NCBI GenBank assembly: GCA_020639235.1
Contig: JACKHC010000001.1
Coordinates: 1,116,001 to 1,180,000, forward strand
Direction: 5' to 3'
Source: Phycisphaeraceae bacterium
Lineage (GTDB): Bacteria; Planctomycetota; Phycisphaerae; Phycisphaerales; UBA1924
DNA length: 64,000 bases
Each line of letters begins with the position of its first letter. Position 1 is the stretch's first letter. The position numbers and the translations under genes were made by a program. Below the pieces are notes generated by a model. The model did no database searches. It saw only the letters and a list, made by a program, of their open reading frames with translations, and was not told the origin of the DNA. Of this stretch, positions 18,368 to 27,266 are shown in pieces.

Positions 18368-19186
18368 TCAATACTTAAAGTGCTTGATCGCCTCGCCCTT
18401 CTCCTCGATCTGCAGCATCGCCGAGATCCCGATCGAAAGGTGCTCCTCACCCCACTTCTCCGTCACCCTCGCGTCCGAGGCCTCCGTCTTCACGCCCTCC
18501 GGCGTGATCGGCACATCCGACACCAGCAGCAACGCCCCGCGCGCAATCTCGTTGTGGTGCCCAACGATGAAAATCGTCGCCGTCTCCATATCAATCGCCA
18601 CACAGGTCAAACGCTTCAGCCGCGCCAAAAACCGATCGTCGTGCTCCCACACCCGCCGGTTCGTCGTGTACACCACGCCCGTTCGGTAATCGAACCCGCG
18701 CTCCACGATCTTCTCCGATACAAACTTGTGCAGCTTGAAACTCGGCAGCGCCGGCACCTCCGGCGGGAAGTAATCCAGCGAAGTACCCTCACCCCGGATC
18801 GCCGCGATCGGCAGGATGAAGTGCCCGATCTCCGTCGTCGGCTTCAGCCCGCCGCACTTGCCCAGGAACAGCACACCCTTGGGCATCCGCGCCGACAACA
18901 AATCCATCACCGTCGCCGCGTTGGGCGACCCGATCCCGAAGTTGATGATCGTCAGCCCCTCGTCGCAGGTCGCCGCCTGCATCGGGCGACCCTCGCCGTA
19001 AATGTCGCACCCGAACCGCTTGGCGAAACTCCGCGTGTAGTGATCGAAGTTCGTCAGCAGGATGTAGTCGCCGAAACGGTCGATCGGCATCCCCGTGTAC
19101 CGGGGCAGCCAGTTCCGCGCGATCTCCATCTTCTTCTCATCAGGCCCGAGCGGGCCATACTCAACCGCCGGGGTTCGTCGCATCAT
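18368..19186 (-). CDS. amn: AMP nucleosidase (short form)
   Basis: The 272-residue protein belongs to the nucleoside phosphorylase-like family and resembles the short AMP nucleosidases, about half the length of the E. coli enzyme. It contains IARNWLPRYTG and FGDYILLTNFDHYTRSFA near the start. The core has INFGIGSPNAATVMDLL, PKGVLFLGKCGGL and VAIDMETATIF, the substrate-binding Glu motif of this fold. It would split AMP to adenine and ribose 5-phosphate. The start could be the GTG at 19189 or either of the two ATGs that follow. Confidence 0.85.
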   Translation of the reverse strand: MMRRTPAVEYGPLGPDEKKMEIARNWLPRYTGMPIDRFGDYILLTNFDHYTRSFAKRFGCDIYGEGRPMQAATCDEGLTIINFGIGSPNAATVMDLLSARMPKGVLFLGKCGGLKPTTEIGHFILPIAAIRGEGTSLDYFPPEVPALPSFKLHKFVSEKIVERGFDYRTGVVYTTNRRVWEHDDRFLARLKRLTCVAIDMETATIFIVGHHNEIARGALLLVSDVPITPEGVKTEASDARVTEKWGEEHLSIGISAMLQIEEKGEAIKHFKY

Positions 19187-19257
19187 CACACCATCCTACC
19201 GCGCTTGTCGCTCCGCCCCCCGCCCCGTAGCATCCGCGCCGTTCGCAGACGCACGCA

Positions 19258-22200
19258 ATGGGCATTCTTCACACGATCCAAACCGCCGCAACACTCCGCG
19301 CCGCAGCGCTCCTCGCCGCCGCATGCGCCGCCGCCCTCCTCACCGATCCCGCCTCCGCGCAGCCCGCGCCCGACGCCCGCTCCTTCGCATCAACACCGCT
19401 CAACGCCCCCGTCCAGCAGGGCGACATCATCATCGCCGCCCAGCGCGCCTTTGCGTGGGACGATGGCGCCACAAAGCGCCTCCTGCTCGAGAACGATGTC
19501 CGCATCGAGATCGGCCGCTACACCTTCGACGCCGACCGCGCCACCATCTGGATCGCCGACGCACCCGGCTTCCCCGGCCACAAACAGATCGCCGTCTACT
19601 TCGCCGATGTCCGCCAGCGCGGCGCCTCGGCCGTCACCGGCGACGCCGCCCGGCTCCTCGTCACCGCGACGCTCGCCGCGCCCTCCATCAACCTCCACAC
19701 CGATGCGCTCACTCGCACCCGCCCCGACTCCGACTTCCTGCGCGCAGCCGAGGACCGCCTCGCCCGCCACCTCGCATCACTCACTCCCGGCGCGGCCGCA
19801 GTCGTCGCCTCGCCAACAACCACCCCGCCCGCCGCGCCTGCCGCTTCCGACGCAACCGCCGCGCAGCCGACTCCCGCGCCGCAATCCCCCATCTCACCCA
19901 TCGTCCGGCCCATCGAAGGCGATCTCGCCCTCCCGCCCGATCAGCGCTCGTGGATCCCCTCAACATCAGACGCCTCCACAATCGCGCCCGAGCGCCGCGT
20001 CGTCTCATTCTCCGGCGAGCCCCGCATGCTCGCGGCACAACCCGACGGCACCCAAATAGGCCTCATCACGCCCAACACCAACTCCGGCCAGGAGTCCGTC
20101 GTCATCCAGTACGCCGTCCCCGACGAGGACACCGGCGCGTGGAAGATCATGGAACTCCGCGCCCAGAACGCCGTCGTCTTCCTCAAGCGCGAACCCGGCG
20201 CATCGCCCCTCCGCTACGAACTCGATGATGTCCAGGGCGTTTATCTCGAAGGCGATGTCACCGCCACCGACGGCAACTACACGCTCCGCGGCTCCCGCAT
20301 CTACTTCGATATCGCCACCAACCGCGGCGTCATCGTCGACGGCGTCTTCTTCACCTTTGATCAGAAGTCCGGCATGCCCCTCTACCTCCGCGCCGACATC
20401 ATCCGTCAGACCGCGCAGAACGAATGGCAGGCCAACGGCGCCACGCTCGCCAATGTCGATTTCGCCGAGCCGCACTTCTCCATCGGCGCCGAGTCCGTCA
20501 CCATCCGCCAGCAACGCGCCGGCGCTCCGGGCACACCCGCCGCGCAGGGCGACCGCCTCTTCGTCGATGCCCGCAATGTCGGCTTCCGCACCGGCACCAC
20601 CGCCCTCATCGGCACGCCGCACTTCGCCGGCGAGATCGGCGCCTCGCCCTTCCGCTCCATCCAGTTCGACTCCGTCGATGGCGACCCCGTCATCCGCACG
20701 CGCTGGGACGCCGCCGCCCTCCTCGGCCTCGACCTCCCGCCCGGCAACCAGTTCCATCTCCTCCTCGACGGCTACATCCAGCGTGGCCCGGCCATCGGCA
20801 CCGATCTCACGTGGCGCTCGCGCGAGATCGCCGGATCGCTCTTTGCTTACTTCCTCTACGACAACGGCACCGATCACTTCTCCTCCGGCGCCGAAACCAA
20901 TCGCGACGACGAACCCCGCGGCATGCTCATCGCCGACAATGTCTGGCGACTCAACAACCTCTGGACAACCTTCGCCGAACTCTCCTACATCTCCGACCCC
21001 GCATTCATCAACGCGCTCTTCGAACCCCTCGGCGAGACCCGCCGCGAGTTCATCTCCGGCGTCCGCGCCCGCCGCATGGACGACCACACCGCCTTCAACC
21101 TCGGCGTCCGCGCTTCGCTCAACGACTTCATCGCCAACGAATACCTCCTCCAATCTCGCGGCTACCAGGTCGAGAAACTCCCCGAAGCCCGCTATTCAAC
21201 GATCGCCCTCGACGCGCTCGGCGGCCTCGTCTCCTACTCGAGCCAGACCTCCGTATCCTCCATGCGCCTCGCCTACCACGAGTCGCCCCTCCGCGAGTCC
21301 GGCTTCGATACCCTCCGCCGAGCCCGCGCCGGCTTCGGCCTCCTCCCGTCCTCGCGACTCTCCAAAGTGCTCAACGCCGCCGGCTACCCCGACCGCACCG
21401 TCAACCGCTTCGACACGCGCCACGAGATCGAACTCCCGCTCAAGGCCGGCCCCGACGGCGCCATCAACATCACCCCCTTCGCCACCGCACGCCTCACCGC
21501 CTACGACAACGACTTCGACGAGTTCTCCGGCCGCGACGACGACCAGTACCGCGCATGGTTCGCCGGGGGCGTCCGCGCCGCGACATCCTTCGTCAATATC
21601 AACAACAGCGCCCGCTCGCAGTTCCTCGATATCGACCGCCTCCGCCACATCGTCGAGCCCTCCGTCACCTTCTGGTCCGCCGGCACAACGCTCGATCAAT
21701 CCCGGCTCCCCATCTTCGACGATGATGTCGAGTCCATCGCCGACGGCACCGTCGTCCGCGCAGGCCTCCGAAACACCTGGCAGACCATGCGAGGAGGCAC
21801 AGGCCGCAAGCGTTCCGTCGACTGGATCACACTCTCCACCGACTTCATCTGGTCCACTTCTGAAGTCGACGAAGAGTCGCCCTACGGCCGATTCATCGAG
21901 TCCGAACCCGAACTCTCCAACCTCGGACGCTTCGCCGTCACCGATCTCGTCTGGCACCTCACCTCCGCCGTCTCACTCTCCGCCAACTGGCTCTACAACA
22001 CACAGTCCGGCTCAACGGCGCGCACGACTTTCGGCGCCATCATCGACCACGGCGACGGCTTCTGGTCGTTCGTCGAATACCGCGAGCTCGACGCGATCGA
22101 AGCCACCCGCATCAACGTCGGCGCGGGCTACGAACTCACAACCAAGTACGCCCTCACCGCCGAGTTCGCCTACGACCTCGATGACGACAAGATCCAGACC

Positions 22201-22434
22201 TTCGAAACACGAGTTACCCGGCGCTTCCCGCAGTGGACCGTCGAGGCCGGCTTCGATTTCGACAACGTCTCGGACGCCGTCGGCTTCGGCATCGTCTTCC
22301 GCCCCGCCGGCTTCGGCGCCGAACGACGCAACCACGCATTCACCGAGTTTGCAGCCGGTGTCGTCGATGCCGCGCCGACCCCCCGCGCCATCAACTCCGG
22401 CCGCTTCCGCTCCGGCCCACTCGCCGACAACTGA
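19258..22434 (+). CDS. lptD: LPS-assembly outer-membrane protein LptD-like
   Basis: At 1058 residues with a signal peptide ending near PASA|QPAP, this is a large outer-membrane protein. The first half has OstA/LptA-like strands, such as LENDVRIEIGRYTFDADRAT and VYLEGDVTATDGNYTLRGSR, the periplasmic jellyroll signature. The second half has alternating aromatic strands of a beta-barrel, with RLRHIVEPSVTFW, a block typical of the LptD barrel. It would insert lipopolysaccharide into the outer leaflet. A 55-residue Pro/Ala-rich linker (about 180-235) is unusual. The presence of this gene supports a true outer membrane in the host. Confidence 0.87.
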   Translation: MGILHTIQTAATLRAAALLAAACAAALLTDPASAQPAPDARSFASTPLNAPVQQGDIIIAAQRAFAWDDGATKRLLLENDVRIEIGRYTFDADRATIWIADAPGFPGHKQIAVYFADVRQRGASAVTGDAARLLVTATLAAPSINLHTDALTRTRPDSDFLRAAEDRLARHLASLTPGAAAVVASPTTTPPAAPAASDATAAQPTPAPQSPISPIVRPIEGDLALPPDQRSWIPSTSDASTIAPERRVVSFSGEPRMLAAQPDGTQIGLITPNTNSGQESVVIQYAVPDEDTGAWKIMELRAQNAVVFLKREPGASPLRYELDDVQGVYLEGDVTATDGNYTLRGSRIYFDIATNRGVIVDGVFFTFDQKSGMPLYLRADIIRQTAQNEWQANGATLANVDFAEPHFSIGAESVTIRQQRAGAPGTPAAQGDRLFVDARNVGFRTGTTALIGTPHFAGEIGASPFRSIQFDSVDGDPVIRTRWDAAALLGLDLPPGNQFHLLLDGYIQRGPAIGTDLTWRSREIAGSLFAYFLYDNGTDHFSSGAETNRDDEPRGMLIADNVWRLNNLWTTFAELSYISDPAFINALFEPLGETRREFISGVRARRMDDHTAFNLGVRASLNDFIANEYLLQSRGYQVEKLPEARYSTIALDALGGLVSYSSQTSVSSMRLAYHESPLRESGFDTLRRARAGFGLLPSSRLSKVLNAAGYPDRTVNRFDTRHEIELPLKAGPDGAINITPFATARLTAYDNDFDEFSGRDDDQYRAWFAGGVRAATSFVNINNSARSQFLDIDRLRHIVEPSVTFWSAGTTLDQSRLPIFDDDVESIADGTVVRAGLRNTWQTMRGGTGRKRSVDWITLSTDFIWSTSEVDEESPYGRFIESEPELSNLGRFAVTDLVWHLTSAVSLSANWLYNTQSGSTARTTFGAIIDHGDGFWSFVEYRELDAIEATRINVGAGYELTTKYALTAEFAYDLDDDKIQTFETRVTRRFPQWTVEAGFDFDNVSDAVGFGIVFRPAGFGAERRNHAFTEFAAGVVDAAPTPRAINSGRFRSGPLADN

Positions 22435-22463
22435 AAGCGAATCAGACCAGAGTCCCGAATCCC

Positions 22464-22504
22464 CTCCCTCTGGGAGGTGTAGGGCGGGGGTAGGGGAGGG
22501 GCTC
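22464..22504. repeat. GC-rich intergenic repeat, possible family A member
   Basis: CCCTCCC...GGGAGG followed by GGGGGTAGGGGAGGGG resembles the GGGGGAGG core of the repeats near 23,600. The similarity is partial, so membership is tentative. Confidence 0.4.
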
Positions 22505-22508
22505 AGTC

Positions 22509-22538
22509 AAAAACAAAAAACCCGGACTCGCGTCCGGG
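22509..22538 (-). terminator. Rho-independent terminator of rplU
   Basis: On the minus strand CCCGGAC (22538-22532) pairs with GTCCGGG (22527-22521) around GCGA. TTTTTTGTTTTTG follows. It lies 30 bases after the rplU stop. Confidence 0.88.
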
Positions 22539-22568
22539 CTTGTTTATGCAATTAATCCCGACCAACAC

Positions 22569-22883
22569 TCACGCGTTGATCGCGGTCACCTTCACCGTCA
22601 TGTGACGCTGGCGATGACCCGTCTTCCGCTTGTAGTTCTTGCGGCGCTTGAACTTGATGATGTCGATCTTCTCGCCCTTGAAGTCGCGCTCGACAATATC
22701 CGCCGTCACGGTCGCGCCCTTCACATAGGGCGTGCCGAACTTCGAGGAGTCGCCGCCGACCATGAGAACCTTGTCAAAGGTCACACTCTTGGCCGACTCG
22801 GGCAACTCCCGGATATCCAGCGTCAGCACATCGCCCACGCTCGCCCGGACCTGCGTACCGCTGTCTTCGATAATCGCGTACAT
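22569..22883 (-). CDS. rplU: 50S ribosomal protein L21
   Basis: The 104-residue protein has the full L21 pattern: MYAIIEDSGTQVRASVGD at the start, VTFDKVLMVGGD in the middle, and the basic KFKRRKNYKRKTGHRQ tail that contacts 23S rRNA. The usual downstream partner rpmA (L27) is absent. The gene ends at its own terminator and faces lptD. A single-gene transcript is therefore likely. Confidence 0.96.
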   Translation of the reverse strand: MYAIIEDSGTQVRASVGDVLTLDIRELPESAKSVTFDKVLMVGGDSSKFGTPYVKGATVTADIVERDFKGEKIDIIKFKRRKNYKRKTGHRQRHMTVKVTAINA

Positions 22884-23008
22884 CGCGCTTCTCCGCGATC
22901 ATTCAGATCGCCTTGGGGTCATCTCGAGGACGCCCGAACCGGCCCACCGACCGGACGAGCGAGCCGAACAATATACCCAAATCCTCCGACCCCCGCCAAC
23001 ATCCCCGC

Positions 23009-23530
23009 TCACGTCCCCGCAGAGGCCCCCAGCAGCTCCGCCGGCACCCGCAGATCCTCCAGCAACTCCGCCACCTGCTCGGGAGTCAGGTCCGCCAGGG
23101 GCGTCTCGATCCGGGGTGATCCACCAGGAAACGCGATCCAGCCCAGGCGCGTCACCAGCTCCGCCGTCTCCGCAGCCGCGCTCATCCCGTCCAGATCGGG
23201 CCCGCACACCACCGGCCACACCACCCGCCCGCACCCCACTTCCGCTCCCCGCTCCATCGCCAACAGCAACATCCGCGTCTCGCCGAGCGGCCCCGGATGC
23301 TCCCGCCACGCCGCTCGCCCGTCCGCATCGCACACATCCCCGAGGTCCATCAGCCGCGCCTGGTGCGTCATCGCCGAGCGGACCTGCTCCACCGAATGCC
23401 CCGATCCGCCCGGCGGCATCCACAGAACCACCCGCCGCGGGTCCGGAGCAATCGCGCAGCACGCAACGCACGCCGCCGAACCGTCGTACACCACCAGAAC
23501 CCGACCACCGCGATCCTCGCCTTTGGTCAT
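23009..23530 (-). CDS. QueC-like protein with degenerate PP-loop
   Basis: The 173-residue protein has a beta strand and loop VLVVYDGSAACVACCAIA, which aligns with the QueC start VVLLSGGLDSATCLAIA. The SGGxDS pyrophosphatase loop has been lost. The C-terminal PRIETPLADLTPEQVAELL segment matches the QueC PRIESPLSGMTKPDI region. The four zinc cysteines of QueC are not present. It is therefore best read as a shortened relative of 7-cyano-7-deazaguanine synthase, with another or no catalytic role. It sits between rplU and the S41 peptidase in the same direction. The similarity was judged by eye. Confidence 0.6.
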   Translation of the reverse strand: MTKGEDRGGRVLVVYDGSAACVACCAIAPDPRRVVLWMPPGGSGHSVEQVRSAMTHQARLMDLGDVCDADGRAAWREHPGPLGETRMLLLAMERGAEVGCGRVVWPVVCGPDLDGMSAAAETAELVTRLGWIAFPGGSPRIETPLADLTPEQVAELLEDLRVPAELLGASAGT

Positions 23531-23575
23531 ACCTCAGTTATCGGCCGCACTCCCCGATCACATTGCAAAACCGGC

Positions 23576-23628
23576 AACCGGGGGTGCCTCCTCCCCCGCG
23601 CTTGCGGCGGAGGGGGCATATGTCAGTT
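23576..23628. repeat. GC-rich palindromic repeat, family A copy 1
   Basis: TCCTCCCCCGC, a GCTT loop and GCGGCGGAGGGGG form an imperfect hairpin. This element and the one at 23666 share the CTCCCCCGC...GGGGG core and are about 90 bases apart. Confidence 0.6.
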
Positions 23629-23665
23629 CATACCTCGTACAACCGCTCAGCGCAAAGCCGCAAGC

Positions 23666-23730
23666 GGTGCTTCCTCCCCCGCCGCCGGCGGGGGAGGTGT
23701 CATGAGCGAAGCGAATGACGGAGGGGGTGC
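23666..23730. repeat. GC-rich palindromic repeat, family A copy 2
   Basis: A perfect 11-base stem CCTCCCCCGCC / GGCGGGGGAGG (23673-23683 and 23687-23697) is followed by TGTCATGAGCGAAGCG, AATGACGG and AGGGGGTG. The tail is repeated in reverse near 28314 (CCTCCGTCACGC...). It lies 11 bases after the S41 gene and could also act as its terminator or mRNA stabiliser. Confidence 0.7.
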
Positions 23731-23740
23731 CCGACCGACC

Positions 23741-25933
23741 TCAACTCGCCGCGCCCGCGGCCGCCAACTGCGCGCCCGCGACCCGGCTCTTGAGCAAGAG
23801 CACGCCCGTCTCCAACTGCGGGTCGATCCCGTCCGTCAGCAGCTTCGTCGCCGACGGCCGCTCCGGGTCCGCCACGGGCCTGCCATCGCGCCCGAACTCA
23901 ACGATGTCCGCCTCTTCGCGCACGCGCAGCGAGTCGCCGATCTGCGAGGGCAGCATCGACACCTTCACATCCGGCTCGAGCCCCCATGTGTCCGTGCCCG
24001 GGCGCCGGTGAATCAGGCGGCCGCCCGGCAACTGGTAGTACTGCTCCGTCAGCTTGAACGCCATCCGTCCCAGCGGATACACATTCTGAACCGAGCCCTT
24101 CCCGTACGAACGCTCGCCGACGAGGATCGCCTTGCCGTAGTCCTGCAGCGCACCCGCGACGATCTCGCTCGCCGACGCCGAGCCGCCGTTGATCAGCACA
24201 ACCATCGGAATATGCGAGTCCACCGTCGCGCCGCGCCGCGCCGTCCGGCGCTCCTGCACGCGGTGCGCGTTGTCCACCTGCTGAACGATCACGCCCTCAT
24301 CCACAAACAGGTTCGCGACATTGACCGCCTCATCGAGCAACCCGCCCGGGTTGTAGCGCAGGTCGAGAATCACGCCCTTGGCGCCCTGACGCTTCATGTC
24401 CAGAATCGCGCTGCGCAGCTCGCCGCTCGTGTCCCGGCTGAACCCGCTGATCCGCACGTACCCGATCTTGTCCTGCGGATCGATGAACCAGTCCCAGTCC
24501 GTATCGTGCGGCCCGTTCCGCTCCCAGCCCTTGATCGTGTGCAGCACGATCCGCTCCCGCGTCAGACTCACCTGCATCGGCGCATCCTCGCCCTGCCTCT
24601 CGATCGTGAGAACAACATCCGTGCCCGCCGGGCCCGTGATCTTCTCCACCGCCTGGTTCAGGTCGATCCCCAGCGTCGTCTCGCCGTCGATCGCGCTGAT
24701 GATGTCGCCCGATCGGACCCGCGCCCGCGCCGCGGGCGTGTCCGGGAGCGGCGCCACAACCTTCAGCTGCTGCGCCTCATCCAGCGTGATCTGAATCCCC
24801 ACGCCCTGGAACTGCCCCTCCGTCGTGCGGTTGAGCGCATCCACCTCGTAGGGCCACTCGATCGACGAATACTCATCCAGTACGCCCATCGCGCCGTTGC
24901 CGAACTCGTGCAGCACCGCTGCCGGGTCGACACCCACCGACCGCGCGTTCTCCTTCAGCAGATCTCGCATCGACTCGTACACCATGTCCGGATCGGGCGA
25001 GACCGCCAGCCCGCCGATCCGGCGCGTCTGTTCGCGCAGGTAAGAGTCAAACGCCTCACGCGCCGCCGCGTCGCGGAGGCCCGGGAATGTGTCGTAGATG
25101 TCCGCCGTCGAGAGCATCGTCTGCACCGCCTTGTACCCGCCGATCAGCAGGTCGCGGAAATCCGAGTGCTCCACATGACGCACACCCGCCATCGTCACGC
25201 ACCGCGCCACCGCGGGCAACGAAACCGTCTCCAGCTTGCTCTGCCAGTCGTCGCCGACCGCGTTATACGGAGGCAACGCCTCCAGCCCGTCGGCGACCCG
25301 CTGCTCGCTCCGCAAGTTGTGCAGCTTCTCCGGCGCATACAGCCGCAACATGCTCCACCGCTGCGCCAGACGCTTCAGGTCGTCCGTGTACCGGTCCTGA
25401 TTCTCATAGAGAACATTCAGACTCGCGAAATATCCGTACGCATCGAGCCACTTGCCCGCGCTCTCGAGCCGGTGCGCCTCCCGCTCGGCGCTGGCGATCA
25501 GCGACTTCATATCCGACTCATTCAGCACGCTCGGGTCGCTGTTGGTGAGCGTCTGCAGCTCGATCGCCGACGCCATCGCCTTCTTCGTGTTGTTCTCGGC
25601 GATCAGATCGCTCAGCTCCGCGCGAACCTCCGCCAGTCGCTGCGTCCGCGTGCTCTCCGCCTTGTCCAGATTCACCCGCGCCGCGGCAACACTCTCCGGC
25701 AGGTCGCCGATCCCGACACGTGTCGCGCCGTCGGGCAGGTTGTAGAGCATCTCCAGCACGCGGTCCGACTCGCCGTGCTCGGCGCTCTCCCACACCCGGT
25801 TGGACCATTCCAGCACCGCGCTGGCGTCGGCGACCGTTGTCACTTCATCCGCGAGGGCCGCGGGGCAGGAGATCAGGCAAGCCGCGACAGCCGAGCCCAG
25901 GGCGATTCGTGAGAGTCCGTTCCAGAGTCGCAT
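23741..25933 (-). CDS. Large S41-family C-terminal processing peptidase with PDZ domain
   Basis: The start at ATG 25933 is set by AAGGAG five bases upstream and a good signal peptide (IALGSAVAACLISCPAALA). The 730-residue protein has a long helical N-terminal half (about 30-360), then a PDZ domain (GVGIQITLDEAQQLKVV...GDIISAIDG), then the S41 core. That core includes YNPGGLLDEA, the catalytic Ser in GGSASASEIVAGAL and the Lys in GERSYGKGSVQ. It resembles periplasmic CtpA/Prc tail-specific proteases that remove or degrade C-terminal segments of envelope proteins. The extra N-terminal half is longer than in CtpA and closer to tricorn-like or Prc-size proteins. Confidence 0.9.
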   Translation of the reverse strand: MRLWNGLSRIALGSAVAACLISCPAALADEVTTVADASAVLEWSNRVWESAEHGESDRVLEMLYNLPDGATRVGIGDLPESVAAARVNLDKAESTRTQRLAEVRAELSDLIAENNTKKAMASAIELQTLTNSDPSVLNESDMKSLIASAEREAHRLESAGKWLDAYGYFASLNVLYENQDRYTDDLKRLAQRWSMLRLYAPEKLHNLRSEQRVADGLEALPPYNAVGDDWQSKLETVSLPAVARCVTMAGVRHVEHSDFRDLLIGGYKAVQTMLSTADIYDTFPGLRDAAAREAFDSYLREQTRRIGGLAVSPDPDMVYESMRDLLKENARSVGVDPAAVLHEFGNGAMGVLDEYSSIEWPYEVDALNRTTEGQFQGVGIQITLDEAQQLKVVAPLPDTPAARARVRSGDIISAIDGETTLGIDLNQAVEKITGPAGTDVVLTIERQGEDAPMQVSLTRERIVLHTIKGWERNGPHDTDWDWFIDPQDKIGYVRISGFSRDTSGELRSAILDMKRQGAKGVILDLRYNPGGLLDEAVNVANLFVDEGVIVQQVDNAHRVQERRTARRGATVDSHIPMVVLINGGSASASEIVAGALQDYGKAILVGERSYGKGSVQNVYPLGRMAFKLTEQYYQLPGGRLIHRRPGTDTWGLEPDVKVSMLPSQIGDSLRVREEADIVEFGRDGRPVADPERPSATKLLTDGIDPQLETGVLLLKSRVAGAQLAAAGAAS

Positions 25934-26099
25934 GCAATCTCCTTTTTCCTGCCTTGGCCGCACGCCCGATAGGGCGGCCCCCGATCTCGCGGGGGATGTT
26001 CCCGAATCGGCTCGATCCACCCGCCGGGTCCACCGCCAACCCGTCCCGCATAGTTGTTCGTCCGCCGATCGGTTCGGTTGCGATGGTCAGGGCCACTAT

Positions 26100-26600
26100 A
26101 GGGGGCCCGAGCGCGGCACCGGCAGGGGACCGGAGGTGGACGGCGGGGTATCGTGAGTCCATGCCGCTATTCGATCCGGCCAACCTGACCCGCCTCCTCG
26201 CCGAGATGGCCCCCGAGACGCCCGAGCCGGGCGAACTCCCCGCCGCGGGTCGGGCATGGATCGTTCTGGCAATCTTCGCCCTGCTTATGGGCCTGCTGAT
26301 CACGCTGCTCATCATCACGCTGGGGCGCCGGTCGTACCGGCGCTACGCCCGCCGGCACCAGATCGACCCCACGCCATCGCACATCCGGGCCAGCGCGTGG
26401 TCCGAAGCGGGCAAGCGGGCGGCGCCGGAGGCGGGCGGGGCGGACCTGGATGACTTCGATCCCGATGAGTTCGGCCCGGACCTGGAGCCGCACGGATGAG
26501 CGCCCCCCCCAACTACCGTGCCGCGCCGGTCGCGCTGGTGACGGGCGGGGCGCGCCGGGTGGGGCGTGCGATCTGCCTCGCGCTGTCGCGCGCGGGCGTT
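26100..26600. other. GC-skew sign change (origin-type)
   Basis: To the left of this interval the + strand is C-rich. To the right it is G-rich. This holds in genes of both orientations: lptD (+) and the S41 gene (-) on the left, the DUF389 gene (-) and dnaG (+) on the right. The change from C-rich to G-rich along the strand is what an origin of replication produces. No dnaA gene or cluster of DnaA boxes is seen here. The transition was judged by eye, not computed. Confidence 0.6.
26161..26499 (+). CDS. Small membrane protein with acidic tail
   Basis: The 112-residue protein has one clear transmembrane helix, WIVLAIFALLMGLLITLLII, followed by a basic stretch (GRRSYRRYARRHQ) and an acidic end (DLDDFDPDEFGPDLEP). 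The orientation would place the C-terminus in the cytoplasm. Its stop overlaps the start of the SDR gene by ATGA, so the two are co-translated. I do not recognise a family. Confidence 0.65.
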   Translation: MPLFDPANLTRLLAEMAPETPEPGELPAAGRAWIVLAIFALLMGLLITLLIITLGRRSYRRYARRHQIDPTPSHIRASAWSEAGKRAAPEAGGADLDDFDPDEFGPDLEPHG

Positions 26601-27266
26601 GAAGTTCACTTCAGTTTTCTGAAGTCCGATGAAGAGTCGCGCCTTTTGTTGGAAGATCTCTGTACTAACACACCCGGTTCGTGCGCACACAAGCTGGACT
26701 TGCGGGATGTGTGCGCGGTCGGGGAGTTCGCCGGCGCGTGGGCGGCGTCGGGGCGCGCGTGCGACATTTTGGTTCACAACGCCTCGATCTATGCGCCCGC
26801 GGCGATCAGCGAGATCACGCCCGAACTGTACGAGCGGTTCCAACGCATCAACGCGCTGTCGCCGCTGCTCCTGACGAAACACCTCGCGCCGAAACTCCGG
26901 CGATCCTCGCTGCCCGGCGGCGGCGCGGTGGTGGCGATGTGCGATATCCACGCGATGGGATTGCCGCGCGCGCGGTTCGGCGCGTATTCGATGAGCAAGG
27001 CGGCGCTGGTGGAGATGGTGCGGACGCTCGCGATCGAGCTGGCGCCGGAGGTGCGGGTGAATGGTGTGGCGCCGGGCGTGGTGGCGTGGCCGGAGGAGGG
27101 ATATGAGTCGGACGCGGCGGCGCAGCGTGCGTATCTGGAGCGCGTGCCTCTGGAGCGGGCGGGGACACCGGAGGACGCGGCGGAGACGGTGCGGTGGCTC
27201 GCGCTGGAGGCGCGGTACACGACGGGGCAGATGATCCGGGTGGATGGCGGAAGGTCGCTGCGCTAA
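26496..27266 (+). CDS. Short-chain dehydrogenase, pteridine-reductase-like
   Basis: The 256-residue protein has the SDR cofactor motif as TGGARRVGRAI. The Arg-Arg form prefers NADPH and is typical of pteridine reductases (PTR1/FolM). The usual catalytic Ser position reads MCDIHA, with Asp as in PTR1, and YSMSK supplies the YxxxK pair. It may reduce dihydropterin or dihydrofolate. Its start overlaps the small membrane protein by ATGA. It ends tail to tail with the DUF389 gene, the two stops sharing bases. A patch of lower GC near 26,601-26,690 is unlike the rest of the gene. Confidence 0.82.
   Translation: MSAPPNYRAAPVALVTGGARRVGRAICLALSRAGVEVHFSFLKSDEESRLLLEDLCTNTPGSCAHKLDLRDVCAVGEFAGAWAASGRACDILVHNASIYAPAAISEITPELYERFQRINALSPLLLTKHLAPKLRRSSLPGGGAVVAMCDIHAMGLPRARFGAYSMSKAALVEMVRTLAIELAPEVRVNGVAPGVVAWPEEGYESDAAAQRAYLERVPLERAGTPEDAAETVRWLALEARYTTGQMIRVDGGRSLR

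Noticed and set aside
23297..25912. Long + strand open frame (871 codons) over the S41 gene
   Set aside because: Arg/His/Leu-rich antisense shadow. The minus-strand frame has signal peptide, PDZ and catalytic motifs.
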